Positions 8,646 to 20,619 of a stretch of 32,957 nucleotides of DNA are shown in pieces. Source of the stretch: Pseudomonadota bacterium (GTDB lineage Bacteria; Pseudomonadota; Gammaproteobacteria; Xanthomonadales; Rhodanobacteraceae); NCBI GenBank assembly GCA_021792975.1, contig JAJYTR010000022.1:1-32957 (forward strand), written 5' to 3'. The number at the start of each line of letters is the position of its first letter. Position 1 is the stretch's first letter. The position numbers and the translations under genes were made by a program. Under the pieces are notes generated by a model. The model was given only the letters and a program-made list of their open reading frames with translations. It was not told the origin of the DNA and did no database searches.

Positions 8646-11600
8646 GTGGCTGCCGTGACGCCGCAAGCTACCATCGGCCTGCCCGGCGATGCGGCGTCAT
8701 CGCAGGGGATCCTGGTGCTGGGCATGCATCGCAGCGGCACCTCGATCGTCACCAACATTCTCAACGTGCTGGGCGCGGAACTGGGTTCCCGTCTGATGCC
8801 GCCGGCCCACGACAATCCGGACGGCTTCCGGGAGCATCTGGATGTCGTGCACGTCCATGACGAACTGCTGGCGGCATTGGGACATGCCTGGGACGACTTC
8901 CGTCCGCTGCCGTCCGGCTGGCTGGAAACGGCGGCGGCGCGGCATGCACAGACGAAGATCGAAGCGTTGCTGCACGCGGAGTTTCTGGGCAAGCCGCGAT
9001 GGGCCATCAAGGATCCCCGGCTTTGCCTGCTGATGCCGCTGTGGCGGAACGTGATCGGGCAGGTCGGCGCATCCGTGCGTTGTGCCCTGATCGTCCGGGA
9101 TCCGCTGGACGTGGCGCGCTCGCTGAACATCCGCAACGGCATGGAAGTCAGCCAGGGCATGGCCCTGTGGCTGCGCTACAACCTGCAGGCCTTGAACGAT
9201 ACCGTCGGAATGCGGCGTTACGCCTGGTCCTATGGCGCGTTGGCCAGGGATCCGGCGCGGGTGGTCGGTGAGCTTTCCATGCGACTGGGATTGCAGGCCG
9301 CAGCGGCACGGCAGGTCGCGGCGACGTCGCTGGTGCGGCGCTCCGTCGATCGCCGGCAGCGGGACGTGCCCGCGCAGATCCGGCCCCTGATCCCGGTATG
9401 CACGGGCGACCAGATCGATCCCGACACACTCGCATCCACGTGCGATGCGGTGCTGGCCGAGGTGGGCTGGCAGGAGGTCGCGGCGGCGGCGGCGGGATAT
9501 TTCATCCGCGAGCGTCAGCAGGAACGGGAACGGTGGCAGTCGATGGAGGCCCGCCTGGGCGACCTGCAGGCGGAACATGAGCGGATCGCGGCCTGGGCCT
9601 GCGAGCTGGACGGGCTGCGGGCGCGGCACGAGCGCGAGCTGGCGGAGGCGCGGGCGCGGATCGCCGATCGCGATGCGCTGATCGGCACCCTGCGCGGCGA
9701 CGTATCGCGCCAGCGCGAGCTGGCCCAGCGCATGGCGGGCGAGTCGGCCGCTTTCCGCCAGCAGCTCGATCAGGTCCTGCGGTCGCGCTCGTGGGCGCTG
9801 ACGCGACCGCTGCGCGCGCTGGCGCTGGCGCTGCGTGGCGAGTGGGGCGCGGCGCGGGATCAGCTCCGGCGGCACGGAGCACAGCCGCGGCCGTCCGCGC
9901 CATCCGCCCCGCCGCGGACGGGCGGTGCGGAAGAGCCGGTCGCATGCGATGCCGACGGGCTTGCCCAGCGGCGGGAAGGCGATACCGCGGCCGATCTGGC
10001 GGATCTGGGTTTCCCGGCCTATCACGAGCCCGAGGTCAGCATCATCATTCCCGCCTACGGCAAGCTGGAGGTCACCGCCCGCTGCCTGCGTTCGATCGCC
10101 GAACATCCGCCGCGGGTTTCCTTCGAGGTGATCGTGGCCGAGGACGCATCGGGTGATCCGCGAATCGACCGCCTCGCCGGGATCGCCGGCGTGCGCTACG
10201 AGAAAAACCCGCAGAATCTCGGCTTCGTCCGTTCCTGCAACCGCGCCGCGGCGTTCGCACGCGGCGCGTACCTGTACTTCCTCAACAACGACACCGAGGT
10301 CACCGAAGGCTGGCTGGACGCCATGCTGGAGGTGTTCGAACGCTTTCCCGATTGCGGCATGGTGGGGTCCAGGCTCGTCTATCCGGACGGACGCCTGCAG
10401 GAGGCGGGCGGCATCGTCTGGAACGACGCCAGCGCATGGAACTACGGTCGGCTCGATGATCCGCAGCGCGACGTCTATAATTATCTGCGCGAGACGGATT
10501 ACTGTTCGGGCGCATCGCTGCTGATTCCGCGCGGCCTTTTCGAGTCGCTGGGCCGTTTCGACGAGATCTATGCCCCTGCCTACTGCGAGGACACGGATCT
10601 GGCGTTCAAGGTGCGCAGTGCCGGCAGGAAGGTTTACTACCAGCCGGCTTCGGTCGTGGTGCACTACGAAGGCGTCTCGCACGGCACCGACACCGGCAGC
10701 GGAGTCAAGGCGTACCAGGTGCGCAACCAGCGGGTTTTCCGCGAACGCTGGGAAACGGTGCTGGACGCGGAGCATTTCCCCAACGGTCAACAGGTGGCGC
10801 GCGCGCGGGGGCGCGATCGCGGCCGCCCCATGGTGCTGATCGTGGATCACTACGTGCCGCAGCCGGACCGCGATGCCGGTTCACGCACGATCATGCAGTT
10901 CATCGAGCGTTTCCTGGAGCGCGGCTACAGCGTCAAGTTCTGGCCCGAGAACCTGTGTTTCGATCCGGTCTATGTGCCGCGCCTGCAGCAGCAGGGCGTC
11001 GAGGTGATGTACGGGCCCGATCGCGTGCAGGGCTTTGAACGCTGGATGCAGGAGCACGGTGCCATGCTCGACTGCGTGCTGCTGAGCAGGCCCCATGTCG
11101 CTGCCCAGTTCATCGACACGGTGCGCAGGTATTGCGGCGCGCCGCTGCTGTATTACGGTCACGACGTCCATCACCTGCGCCTCGACCAGCAGCTCGCGCT
11201 GCACGGCGACGATCCGGCCCTGCGCCGCGAACGGGACTGCATCGAGGACGTCGAACGGCGGGTGTGGCGTGAGGTGGATGCCGTGTACTACCCATCGGAG
11301 TCCGAAACACGATATGTGCACGAATGGCTCGTGCAGCATGCATCCAAGGCGCGTGCTCATACCGTTCCCGCGTACTGTTTCGATGTGCGCTCCGGCGATG
11401 TCGGCGCGGGCCTGGACCGTCGCCGCGGCCTGCTGTTCGTGGCCGGTTTCACCCACACGCCCAACGAGAGCGCGGCCGCATGGTTCGTGCGCGAGGTCCT
11501 GCCGCTCGTACATGCGCGTTTCCAGGGCCTGCATCTCGCCCTGGTGGGATCGAATCCCTCGCCGGCCGTGCAGGCGCTCGCAGGCCCGTGCGTCGAGGTC

Positions 11601-11972
11601 ACCGGCTACGTCAGCGATGCCGAACTGTCGCGCCGGTATGCTGGCGCGCGCCTCGCCGTGGCACCGCTGCGGTTCGGTGCCGGCGTGAAAGGCAAGGTGG
11701 TGGAGGCGATGGCGCACGGCGTGCCCTGCGTCACCACGGCCGTCGGTGCGCAGGGCCTCGACGCATCCGCCGCACTGATGGTTTGTGAGAACGCCGGCGA
11801 CTACGCGCGGCAGATCATCCGCCTGCTGGAGGACGACACGCTCTGGCGGCAGCACGCCGCGGCGGGCATCGCCTATGTGCGCGAGCATTACACCTCGCAG
11901 GCGCAGTGGCGGGCGCTGGCGCTCGAGGTCGAGCGGCATGCCGAGGCGCGGCCGACGGAGATGTCCGCATGA
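8646..11972 (+). CDS. Multidomain sulfotransferase - coiled coil - GT2 - GT4 fusion
   Basis: A single 1108-residue frame with three enzyme domains. Residues about 20-290 are a sulfotransferase: PAPS loop MHRSGTS (26-32), IKDPRLC (121-127) and [12 protein letters not shown] (149-160). Residues about 288-375 are Arg/Glu-rich coiled coil, ending in the [11 protein letters not shown] motif (380-390), common beside such linkers in polysaccharide proteins. Residues 463-700 are a GT2 glycosyltransferase ([17 protein letters not shown] at 546-552 as the metal site, EDTDL at 648-652). Residues about 728-1090 are a GT4 domain (HTPNESAA, then [18 protein letters not shown]). The GTG start at 8646 follows the previous stop by 1 nt; GTG at 8655 is an alternative. 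The stop overlaps the heptose kinase start (ATGA). It could extend the chain with two sugars and sulfate one; that coupling is inference. Confidence 0.9.
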   Translation: MAAVTPQATIGLPGDAASSQGILVLGMHRSGTSIVTNILNVLGAELGSRLMPPAHDNPDGFREHLDVVHVHDELLAALGHAWDDFRPLPSGWLETAAARHAQTKIEALLHAEFLGKPRWAIKDPRLCLLMPLWRNVIGQVGASVRCALIVRDPLDVARSLNIRNGMEVSQGMALWLRYNLQALNDTVGMRRYAWSYGALARDPARVVGELSMRLGLQAAAARQVAATSLVRRSVDRRQRDVPAQIRPLIPVCTGDQIDPDTLASTCDAVLAEVGWQEVAAAAAGYFIRERQQERERWQSMEARLGDLQAEHERIAAWACELDGLRARHERELAEARARIADRDALIGTLRGDVSRQRELAQRMAGESAAFRQQLDQVLRSRSWALTRPLRALALALRGEWGAARDQLRRHGAQPRPSAPSAPPRTGGAEEPVACDADGLAQRREGDTAADLADLGFPAYHEPEVSIIIPAYGKLEVTARCLRSIAEHPPRVSFEVIVAEDASGDPRIDRLAGIAGVRYEKNPQNLGFVRSCNRAAAFARGAYLYFLNNDTEVTEGWLDAMLEVFERFPDCGMVGSRLVYPDGRLQEAGGIVWNDASAWNYGRLDDPQRDVYNYLRETDYCSGASLLIPRGLFESLGRFDEIYAPAYCEDTDLAFKVRSAGRKVYYQPASVVVHYEGVSHGTDTGSGVKAYQVRNQRVFRERWETVLDAEHFPNGQQVARARGRDRGRPMVLIVDHYVPQPDRDAGSRTIMQFIERFLERGYSVKFWPENLCFDPVYVPRLQQQGVEVMYGPDRVQGFERWMQEHGAMLDCVLLSRPHVAAQFIDTVRRYCGAPLLYYGHDVHHLRLDQQLALHGDDPALRRERDCIEDVERRVWREVDAVYYPSESETRYVHEWLVQHASKARAHTVPAYCFDVRSGDVGAGLDRRRGLLFVAGFTHTPNESAAAWFVREVLPLVHARFQGLHLALVGSNPSPAVQALAGPCVEVTGYVSDAELSRRYAGARLAVAPLRFGAGVKGKVVEAMAHGVPCVTTAVGAQGLDASAALMVCENAGDYARQIIRLLEDDTLWRQHAAAGIAYVREHYTSQAQWRALALEVERHAEARPTEMSA

Positions 11973-12997
11973 TCGCGCGCGCGCGCGCACCGCTGCGGCT
12001 GGGCCTGGCCGGCGGTGGCACCGACGTCTCGCCTTATTGCGACCGCTTCGGCGGTCACGTGATGAACGTGACCATCGACCGCTATGCCTACGCCAGCGTG
12101 ACGGCCGCGGGCGATAGCCGTGCCTGCTTCGAGGCGCTGGACTTCGGCGGCATCGACCACCATGCCTGCGGCGGGACGGTCGGCCTCGATGGTCCGCTCA
12201 AGCTGGCGCGCGGTGTCTATGCCCGCGTGTGCCGCGATTACCTCGATGGCCGCCAGCCCGCGCTGCACGTGCGCAGCTACTCCGATGCACCGCCCGGCTC
12301 GGGGCTGGGTTCGTCCTCGACCATGGTGGTGGCGCTGGTGCAGGCTTTCGTCGAGTATTTCAGCCTACCGCTGGGCGAGTACGAGGTGGCGCACCTCGCG
12401 TACGACATCGAGCGCAGGGAGCTGGGCCTGGCCGGCGGCAAGCAGGATCAGTACGCGGCGGCCTTCGGCGGCTTCAACTTCATGGAGTTCTACGAGGGCA
12501 ATCGCGTCATCGTCAACCCGTTGCGGGTGAAGGACTGGATCCGGGCCGAACTGGAGGCCTCGCTGGTGCTGTACTTCACGGGGCTCTCGCGCGCCTCGGC
12601 CGATATCATCGACCAGCAGTCACGCAATGTGGCCGAAAGCAACCCTGAGTCCATCGAGGCCATGCACCGCCTCAAGCAGGAGGCCATCGCCATGAAGGAG
12701 TGCGTGCTCAAGGGTGATCTGCTGCGGCTGGAGAGCACCATGCAGGCCGGCTGGCAGGCCAAGAAACAGACCGCGCAGAGCATCAGCAATCCCCTGATCG
12801 AGCGCATCGAGCGGATCGCCTTCAGCAACGGCGCGCGCGCGGCCAAGGTTTCCGGTGCAGGCGGCGGCGGGTTCATGATGTTCCTGGCGCGGCCCGAAGA
12901 CACCCTGCGCCTGCGCCGCGCCCTGGCGGTCGAGGGCGGCAGCCTGCTCGATTTCCATTTCACGCAGCGGGGAGCCATGTCGTGGCGGGTGAGCTGA
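11969..12997 (+). CDS. hddA: D-glycero-D-manno-heptose 7-phosphate kinase-like GHMP kinase
   Basis: A 342-residue GHMP-superfamily kinase. Motif 1 is [14 protein letters not shown] (6-19), the ATP-binding motif 2 is [10 protein letters not shown] (108-117), and motif 3 is [11 protein letters not shown] (293-303). The [12 protein letters not shown] form and [16 protein letters not shown] (154-169) are typical of the HddA/FucK-like subgroup, which phosphorylates D-glycero-D-manno-heptose 7-phosphate at C1. The ATG at 11969 was chosen over an upstream in-frame ATG because the motif begins there and it overlaps the preceding stop as ATGA. The role rests on family features plus the next two genes, gmhA-like and hddC-like, which complete most of the GDP-heptose route. 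Confidence 0.85.
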   Translation: MIARARAPLRLGLAGGGTDVSPYCDRFGGHVMNVTIDRYAYASVTAAGDSRACFEALDFGGIDHHACGGTVGLDGPLKLARGVYARVCRDYLDGRQPALHVRSYSDAPPGSGLGSSSTMVVALVQAFVEYFSLPLGEYEVAHLAYDIERRELGLAGGKQDQYAAAFGGFNFMEFYEGNRVIVNPLRVKDWIRAELEASLVLYFTGLSRASADIIDQQSRNVAESNPESIEAMHRLKQEAIAMKECVLKGDLLRLESTMQAGWQAKKQTAQSISNPLIERIERIAFSNGARAAKVSGAGGGGFMMFLARPEDTLRLRRALAVEGGSLLDFHFTQRGAMSWRVS

Positions 12998-13578
12998 GCA
13001 CGCGCATCGCGCAGGAATTCGACAAAACGCTGGAGACCTTCCAGCGCATGCAGGCCGATGCCGCTTTGCGCACCGCCGTCGCGCAGGCGGTGGACCTCTG
13101 CGCATCCGCGCTGCGCGCGGGCGGCAAGCTGCTCTTTGCGGGCAACGGCGGCAGCGCCGCCGATGCACAGCACTGGGCCGGCGAGCTGGTGGGCCGCTTC
13201 CATTTCGACCGCCCCGGGCTCGCCGCCATCGCGCTGACCACCGACACCAGCATCCTCACCGCGATCGGCAACGATTACGGCTACGACTACACCTTCGCGC
13301 GTCAGGTCGAGGCGCTGGGGCGCGGCGGCGACGTGCTGTTTGCCATTTCCACCTCGGGCAACTCCAGGAACATCCTGCGTGCCATCGAGGCGGCCAAGGC
13401 CATGGACATCCGGGTCATCGGCTTCACCGGCGAGACCGGCGCGGCCATGGCCGCGCGCTGCGATCTGTGCTTCCGGGTGCCCTCGCGCGAAACGCCCAAG
13501 ATCCAGGAAGGCCACGAATTCCTCGGGCACCTCATCTGCGGGCTGATCGAGCACGCACTGTTCGGGCAGGGCGCATGA
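12982..13578 (+). CDS. gmhA: Sedoheptulose-7-phosphate isomerase (phosphoheptose isomerase)
   Basis: A 198-residue SIS-domain protein converting sedoheptulose 7-phosphate to D-glycero-D-manno-heptose 7-phosphate. The GmhA signatures are all there: AGNGGSAADAQHWAGE (53-68, Glu 68 catalytic), LTTDTSILTAIGNDYGYD (85-102), STSGNS (123-128) and QEGHEFLGH (175-183, His 183 catalytic). Length matches the family (about 190-200). The GTG start at 12982 overlaps the kinase gene by 16 nt and has GGGGAG about 8 nt upstream. It feeds the kinase encoded just before it. Confidence 0.93.
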   Translation: MAGELSTRIAQEFDKTLETFQRMQADAALRTAVAQAVDLCASALRAGGKLLFAGNGGSAADAQHWAGELVGRFHFDRPGLAAIALTTDTSILTAIGNDYGYDYTFARQVEALGRGGDVLFAISTSGNSRNILRAIEAAKAMDIRVIGFTGETGAAMAARCDLCFRVPSRETPKIQEGHEFLGHLICGLIEHALFGQGA

Positions 13579-14282
13579 CCGATGCCGCCATCATCCTGGC
13601 GGGCGGGATGGGCACGCGCCTGCGCGGCACCATCGGCGATCTGCCCAAGCCGCTGGCGCCGGTGCAGGGGCGGCCGTTCATCGCCTGGCAACTCGACCTG
13701 CTGGCCGCGCAAGGCATCCGCACGGTGGTGCTGGCTACCGGCTATCGCGCCGGGCTGTTCCGCGAGACGCTGGGCGAGGCCTGGCAGGGCATGCGGCTGC
13801 TCTATTCGCCCGAACCCCGGCCACTGGGTACGGGTGGTGCCATCGCGCTGGCGGCACGGCACATCGAGGGCGGCGACGCGTTCGTGCTGAACGGCGACAC
13901 CTACCTGCAGCTCGATCTGCGCGCCTTCATGCTGGCTATGCGGCAGCAGCGGGCCTGGGCGGGCCTGGCTCTCGCGCAGACGGACGACACGGCGCGTTAC
14001 GGTGCGGTGCACGTCGAAGGCGAACATGTCAGCGGGTTCGTCGAAAAGGGCCGGACCGGCGCCGGATGGATCAACGGCGGGGTCTACTGGCTGAGTGCGG
14101 ACGCGCTGGCGGCGTTGCCGCACGGCGCGTATTCGTTCGAACGCGACATACTGCCCGGGTGGTCCGCGCAAGGACGGCTCGGCGCCTTCCGCGGCACACG
14201 CGGGTTCATCGACATCGGCGTGCCCGAGGACTATCGCCGGATCCAGCGGAGCTCTCTCGCTGCGCCATGTCTTGGTGATTGA
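13575..14282 (+). CDS. hddC: D-glycero-D-manno-heptose 1-phosphate guanylyltransferase-like nucleotidyltransferase
   Basis: A 235-residue nucleotidyltransferase. It has LAGGMGTRLR (8-17) for nucleotide binding, the sugar-phosphate site lysine in LPKPLAPV (Lys 25), and the metal-binding NGDTY (106-110). The fold family also includes MurU and mannose-1-phosphate guanylyltransferases, so HddC identity comes mainly from context: it follows hddA and gmhA with an ATGA overlap. It would make GDP-D-glycero-alpha-D-manno-heptose, provided GmhB removes the C7 phosphate first. No gmhB is present between these genes, where it often sits. Confidence 0.83.
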   Translation: MTDAAIILAGGMGTRLRGTIGDLPKPLAPVQGRPFIAWQLDLLAAQGIRTVVLATGYRAGLFRETLGEAWQGMRLLYSPEPRPLGTGGAIALAARHIEGGDAFVLNGDTYLQLDLRAFMLAMRQQRAWAGLALAQTDDTARYGAVHVEGEHVSGFVEKGRTGAGWINGGVYWLSADALAALPHGAYSFERDILPGWSAQGRLGAFRGTRGFIDIGVPEDYRRIQRSSLAAPCLGD

Positions 14283-14348
14283 GCGGTCTGCACGGCCTTT
14301 CCCGGGCGGTACCGCAGGCACGCGAACCGGCCTGACGCCACCGGCGGA

Positions 14349-18578
<4,230 letters not shown>

Positions 18579-18612
18579 CCCCACGTATCTCACCGCTCCC
18601 ACGTGCCCGCCG

Positions 18613-18917
18613 GTGTCGCGTTCCATCGGTCCGTCCTCCCGGGCGAGGCGCTCCTGCTCTTGATGCCATCGCGCATGGCCCACGCTTTTTCTTCGTGGTC
18701 ATCCCGGCCGGCGAGCAGCACCGGGCTGGTACGTCCTCCCAGCCGGCGCGCCGCCTTCTCTTGATGTCCTCCCAGCCGGCGCATTCCTTCTCTCGACGTC
18801 CTCCCGGACGGTCTCTCTCTTGACGTCCTCCCGGACGGCCCGCGCGGCGTTCCTTTTTTTGCTGTCATCCCGGACGGCCCGCAGGGCCGGGCCGGGATCC
18901 AGACGGGCACCGCGCCA
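18613..18917. repeat. Degenerate intergenic repeat array
   Basis: This gene-free stretch is built from diverged copies of short modules around GACGTCCTCCCGGACGG and GTCATCCCGGACGGCCCGC, separated by CTTCTCTC-type linkers. Bases 18864-18909 match the start of the exact 110-bp repeats at 20156 and 20401. Open frames here encode only low-complexity Arg/Pro/Ser peptides, so I reject them as genes. Confidence 0.75.
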
Positions 18918-19066
18918 ATGCATGCGCCGCCCGTTCGAACGACCTGCAAGCCAGGCCGTTACAGCCAGGTCGCTGGATCCCGGGTTCCGCCTGCGGCGGC
19001 CCCGGGATGACAGCTCTTTGCGGTGCATGATGAGCATGGGCGCCGTTCGCGCACCCCCGGGATGAC
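18918..19066 (+). repeat. Direct repeat flanking the HepT/MntA module, copy A
   Basis: Bases 18918-19052 match 19824-19958 at all but 3 of 135 positions by my reading; similarity continues with one indel to the shared GGGATGAC at 19059-19066. Inside is an imperfect hairpin with CTGGATCCCGGG and CCCCGGGATGAC ends. It stops 14 bp before the hepT stop codon. Confidence 0.9.
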
Positions 19067-19080
19067 ACCATGGGATATAA

Positions 19081-19455
19081 CTACGAATCCCTTCCGGTCG
19101 ATAAGCCTTGAACGATCTCCCGTACCCGCGCATATAACGGTGGGAGGTCGCTGGAGATCGACTTCCAGACGATCCCGAGGTCGACCTTGAAGTAGCCGTG
19201 CGCCACCGCATTACGCATCCGGTAGGCGAAGGCCAGGGGTAATTCGGGGTGGCTCTCGGCGAATTGGGGGCAGTGCTTGGCGATGTTGTTGCTTGCCTCG
19301 CCGATGATCTCGAAGTTGCGGATCACGGCATCTTGGGCCTTCCGGTCCTCAAGGAACCCCATTTCGTCCATGTCCTCGGTGTAGCTCTCGATCCGCTCGA
19401 TGGCTTCGAGGATGTGCGCCAGGTAGTCGGACAGGCGTTGCTGATCCAGGCTCAT
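19081..19455 (-). CDS. hepT: HepT-family RNase toxin (DUF86)
   Basis: A 124-residue all-alpha HEPN protein. The RNase motif R-x4-H-x-Y is intact (Arg 81, His 86, Tyr 88 in RNAVAHGY). In this family the toxin cleaves RNA and is neutralised when the MntA partner adds AMP groups to the tyrosine. Its start overlaps the mntA stop by 4 nt, so antitoxin and toxin are co-translated in the usual mntA-hepT order. The pair sits alone between two long direct repeats, between the glycan locus and a permease, which suggests a moved cassette. Both active motifs being intact suggests a working module. Confidence 0.9.
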   Translation of the reverse strand: MSLDQQRLSDYLAHILEAIERIESYTEDMDEMGFLEDRKAQDAVIRNFEIIGEASNNIAKHCPQFAESHPELPLAFAYRMRNAVAHGYFKVDLGIVWKSISSDLPPLYARVREIVQGLSTGRDS

Positions 19456-19757
19456 ACGGGCAGGGCTTCTGCGAGCACCCTGGCCCGAAACTTGTCCGGC
19501 AACGCATTGGGCGTCAGTACGTCTACCGGCACCCCGAGCAGCTTTTCCAGCTCGTAGCAGATCGCGCCGATGTCGAAGAGCGTGGTCTCCGGTGTCGGGT
19601 CGATGAGCAGATCCAGGTCACTGCCTTCGGCATCGGAGCCGTGCAGCACCGAACCGAACACGCGCGCATTGAGAGCACGGTGAGCTTCCACGACGCGACG
19701 GATCGCGAGCCGATGGGCCTGCAGGGCGGCGGACGGCTTCACGGACATCTTCCACAC
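19452..19757 (-). CDS. mntA: MntA-family antitoxin, minimal nucleotidyltransferase
   Basis: A 101-residue minimal nucleotidyltransferase. It shows the GS-x10-D-x-D signature: Gly 35-Ser 36, then Asp 47 and Asp 49 (FGSVLHG, GSDLDLLID). In the family it AMPylates the HepT tyrosine, blocking the toxin. The start is either GTG at 19757 (MWKMSVKP) or ATG at 19748 (MSVKPSAAL); neither has a clear ribosome-binding site. It is first in a two-gene operon with hepT. Its promoter should lie in the 66 bp between its start and repeat copy B, where I see no clear boxes. Confidence 0.88.
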   Translation of the reverse strand: MWKMSVKPSAALQAHRLAIRRVVEAHRALNARVFGSVLHGSDAEGSDLDLLIDPTPETTLFDIGAICYELEKLLGVPVDVLTPNALPDKFRARVLAEALPV

Positions 19758-19823
19758 CGAAATCCAGTTTGATGGTAGGGCGGCGTCGGGTGGTGCGCAA
19801 CACTCTAGCTAGTCCGGTTTCAC

Positions 19824-19973
19824 ATGCATGCGCCGCCCGTTCGAACGACCTGCAAGCCAGGCCGTTACAGCCAGGTCACTGGATCCCGGGTTCCGCCTGC
19901 GGCGGCCCCGGGATGACAGCCCTTTGCGGTGCATGATGAGCATGGGCACCGTTCGCGCGCGCCCTGGGATGAC
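19824..19973 (+). repeat. Direct repeat flanking the HepT/MntA module, copy B
   Basis: Same orientation and almost the same sequence as 18918-19066, offset 906 bp. Differences are at 19878 (A for G), 19921 (C for T) and 19948 (A for G), with divergence only in the last 15 bp or so. With copy A it brackets the toxin-antitoxin pair. Confidence 0.9.
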
Positions 19974-19997
19974 CCCAGAAAGCAGAATGGCGCGCTC

Positions 19998-20078
19998 ACG
20001 GCGCACTCCTTCTCTCGACGTCTTCCCGGACGCGCCTCTTTCTCATGACGTCCTCCCGGACGGCCCGCGCGGCGTTCC
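19998..20078 (+). repeat. 81-bp direct repeat, copy 1
   Basis: Matches 20311-20391 with a single C/T difference (20073 versus 20386). It contains two GACGTC-TCCCGGACG modules and is part of the mosaic array between copy B and the permease gene. Confidence 0.85.
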
Positions 20079-20155
20079 TGTTTTCGCTGTCATCCCGGAT
20101 GGCGCATTCCTTCTCTCGACGTCCTCCCGGGCGGTCCGCGCGGTGTTCCTTTGCT

Positions 20156-20265
20156 GTCATCCCGGACGGCCCGCAGGGCCGGGCCGGGATCCAGACGGGC
20201 ATCCCGCAAGTGCCACTGGATCCCCGGTTCGCGCTGCGCGCGGCCGGGGACGGCAGCAACAAGCG
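20156..20265 (+). repeat. 110-bp exact direct repeat, copy 1
   Basis: Identical by eye over 110 bp to 20401-20510. It starts GTCATCCCGG, contains CCGGGATCCAG and ends CAGCAACAAGCG. The paired GTCATCCCGG / CCGGGATCCAG and CTGGATCCCCGG / CCGGGGAC segments could fold as two hairpins. Partly repeated at 18864-18909. Confidence 0.9.
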
Positions 20266-20310
20266 CAACGCCTTCCTGCTGCGGCGTTCCTGTTTTCGCT
20301 GTCATCCCGG

Positions 20311-20391
20311 ACGGCGCACTCCTTCTCTCGACGTCTTCCCGGACGCGCCTCTTTCTCATGACGTCCTCCCGGACGGCCCGCGCGGTGTTCC
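20311..20391 (+). repeat. 81-bp direct repeat, copy 2
   Basis: Second copy of the unit at 19998-20078, followed 10 bp later by the second 110-bp repeat. In the first copy about 77 bp of extra module sequence lie between the two units, so the array is a shuffled mosaic rather than a simple tandem. Confidence 0.85.
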
Positions 20392-20400
20392 TTTTTTGCT

Positions 20401-20510
20401 GTCATCCCGGACGGCCCGCAGGGCCGGGCCGGGATCCAGACGGGCATCCCGCAAGTGCCACTGGATCCCCGGTTCGCGCTGCGCGCGGCCGGGGACGGCA
20501 GCAACAAGCG
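20401..20510 (+). repeat. 110-bp exact direct repeat, copy 2
   Basis: Exact copy of 20156-20265. The 109 bp that follow, up to the permease stop at 20620, hold nothing I can identify. Confidence 0.9.
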
Positions 20511-20619
20511 GGGCGCACGTAACACCCGGATCGTCACCTGCGCGGGGATGCCCCCGGGAAGCTGCCTGCGCGACGGAACAGCAGGGTTTGCCGTACGCGA
20601 CACGCCCGCAGCAGACGCC

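Noticed and set aside
18613-20510. CRISPR array
   Set aside because: Repeat units are of uneven length, spacers are not unique or of constant size, and no cas genes are nearby. The palindromic module pattern fits intergenic repeat elements.
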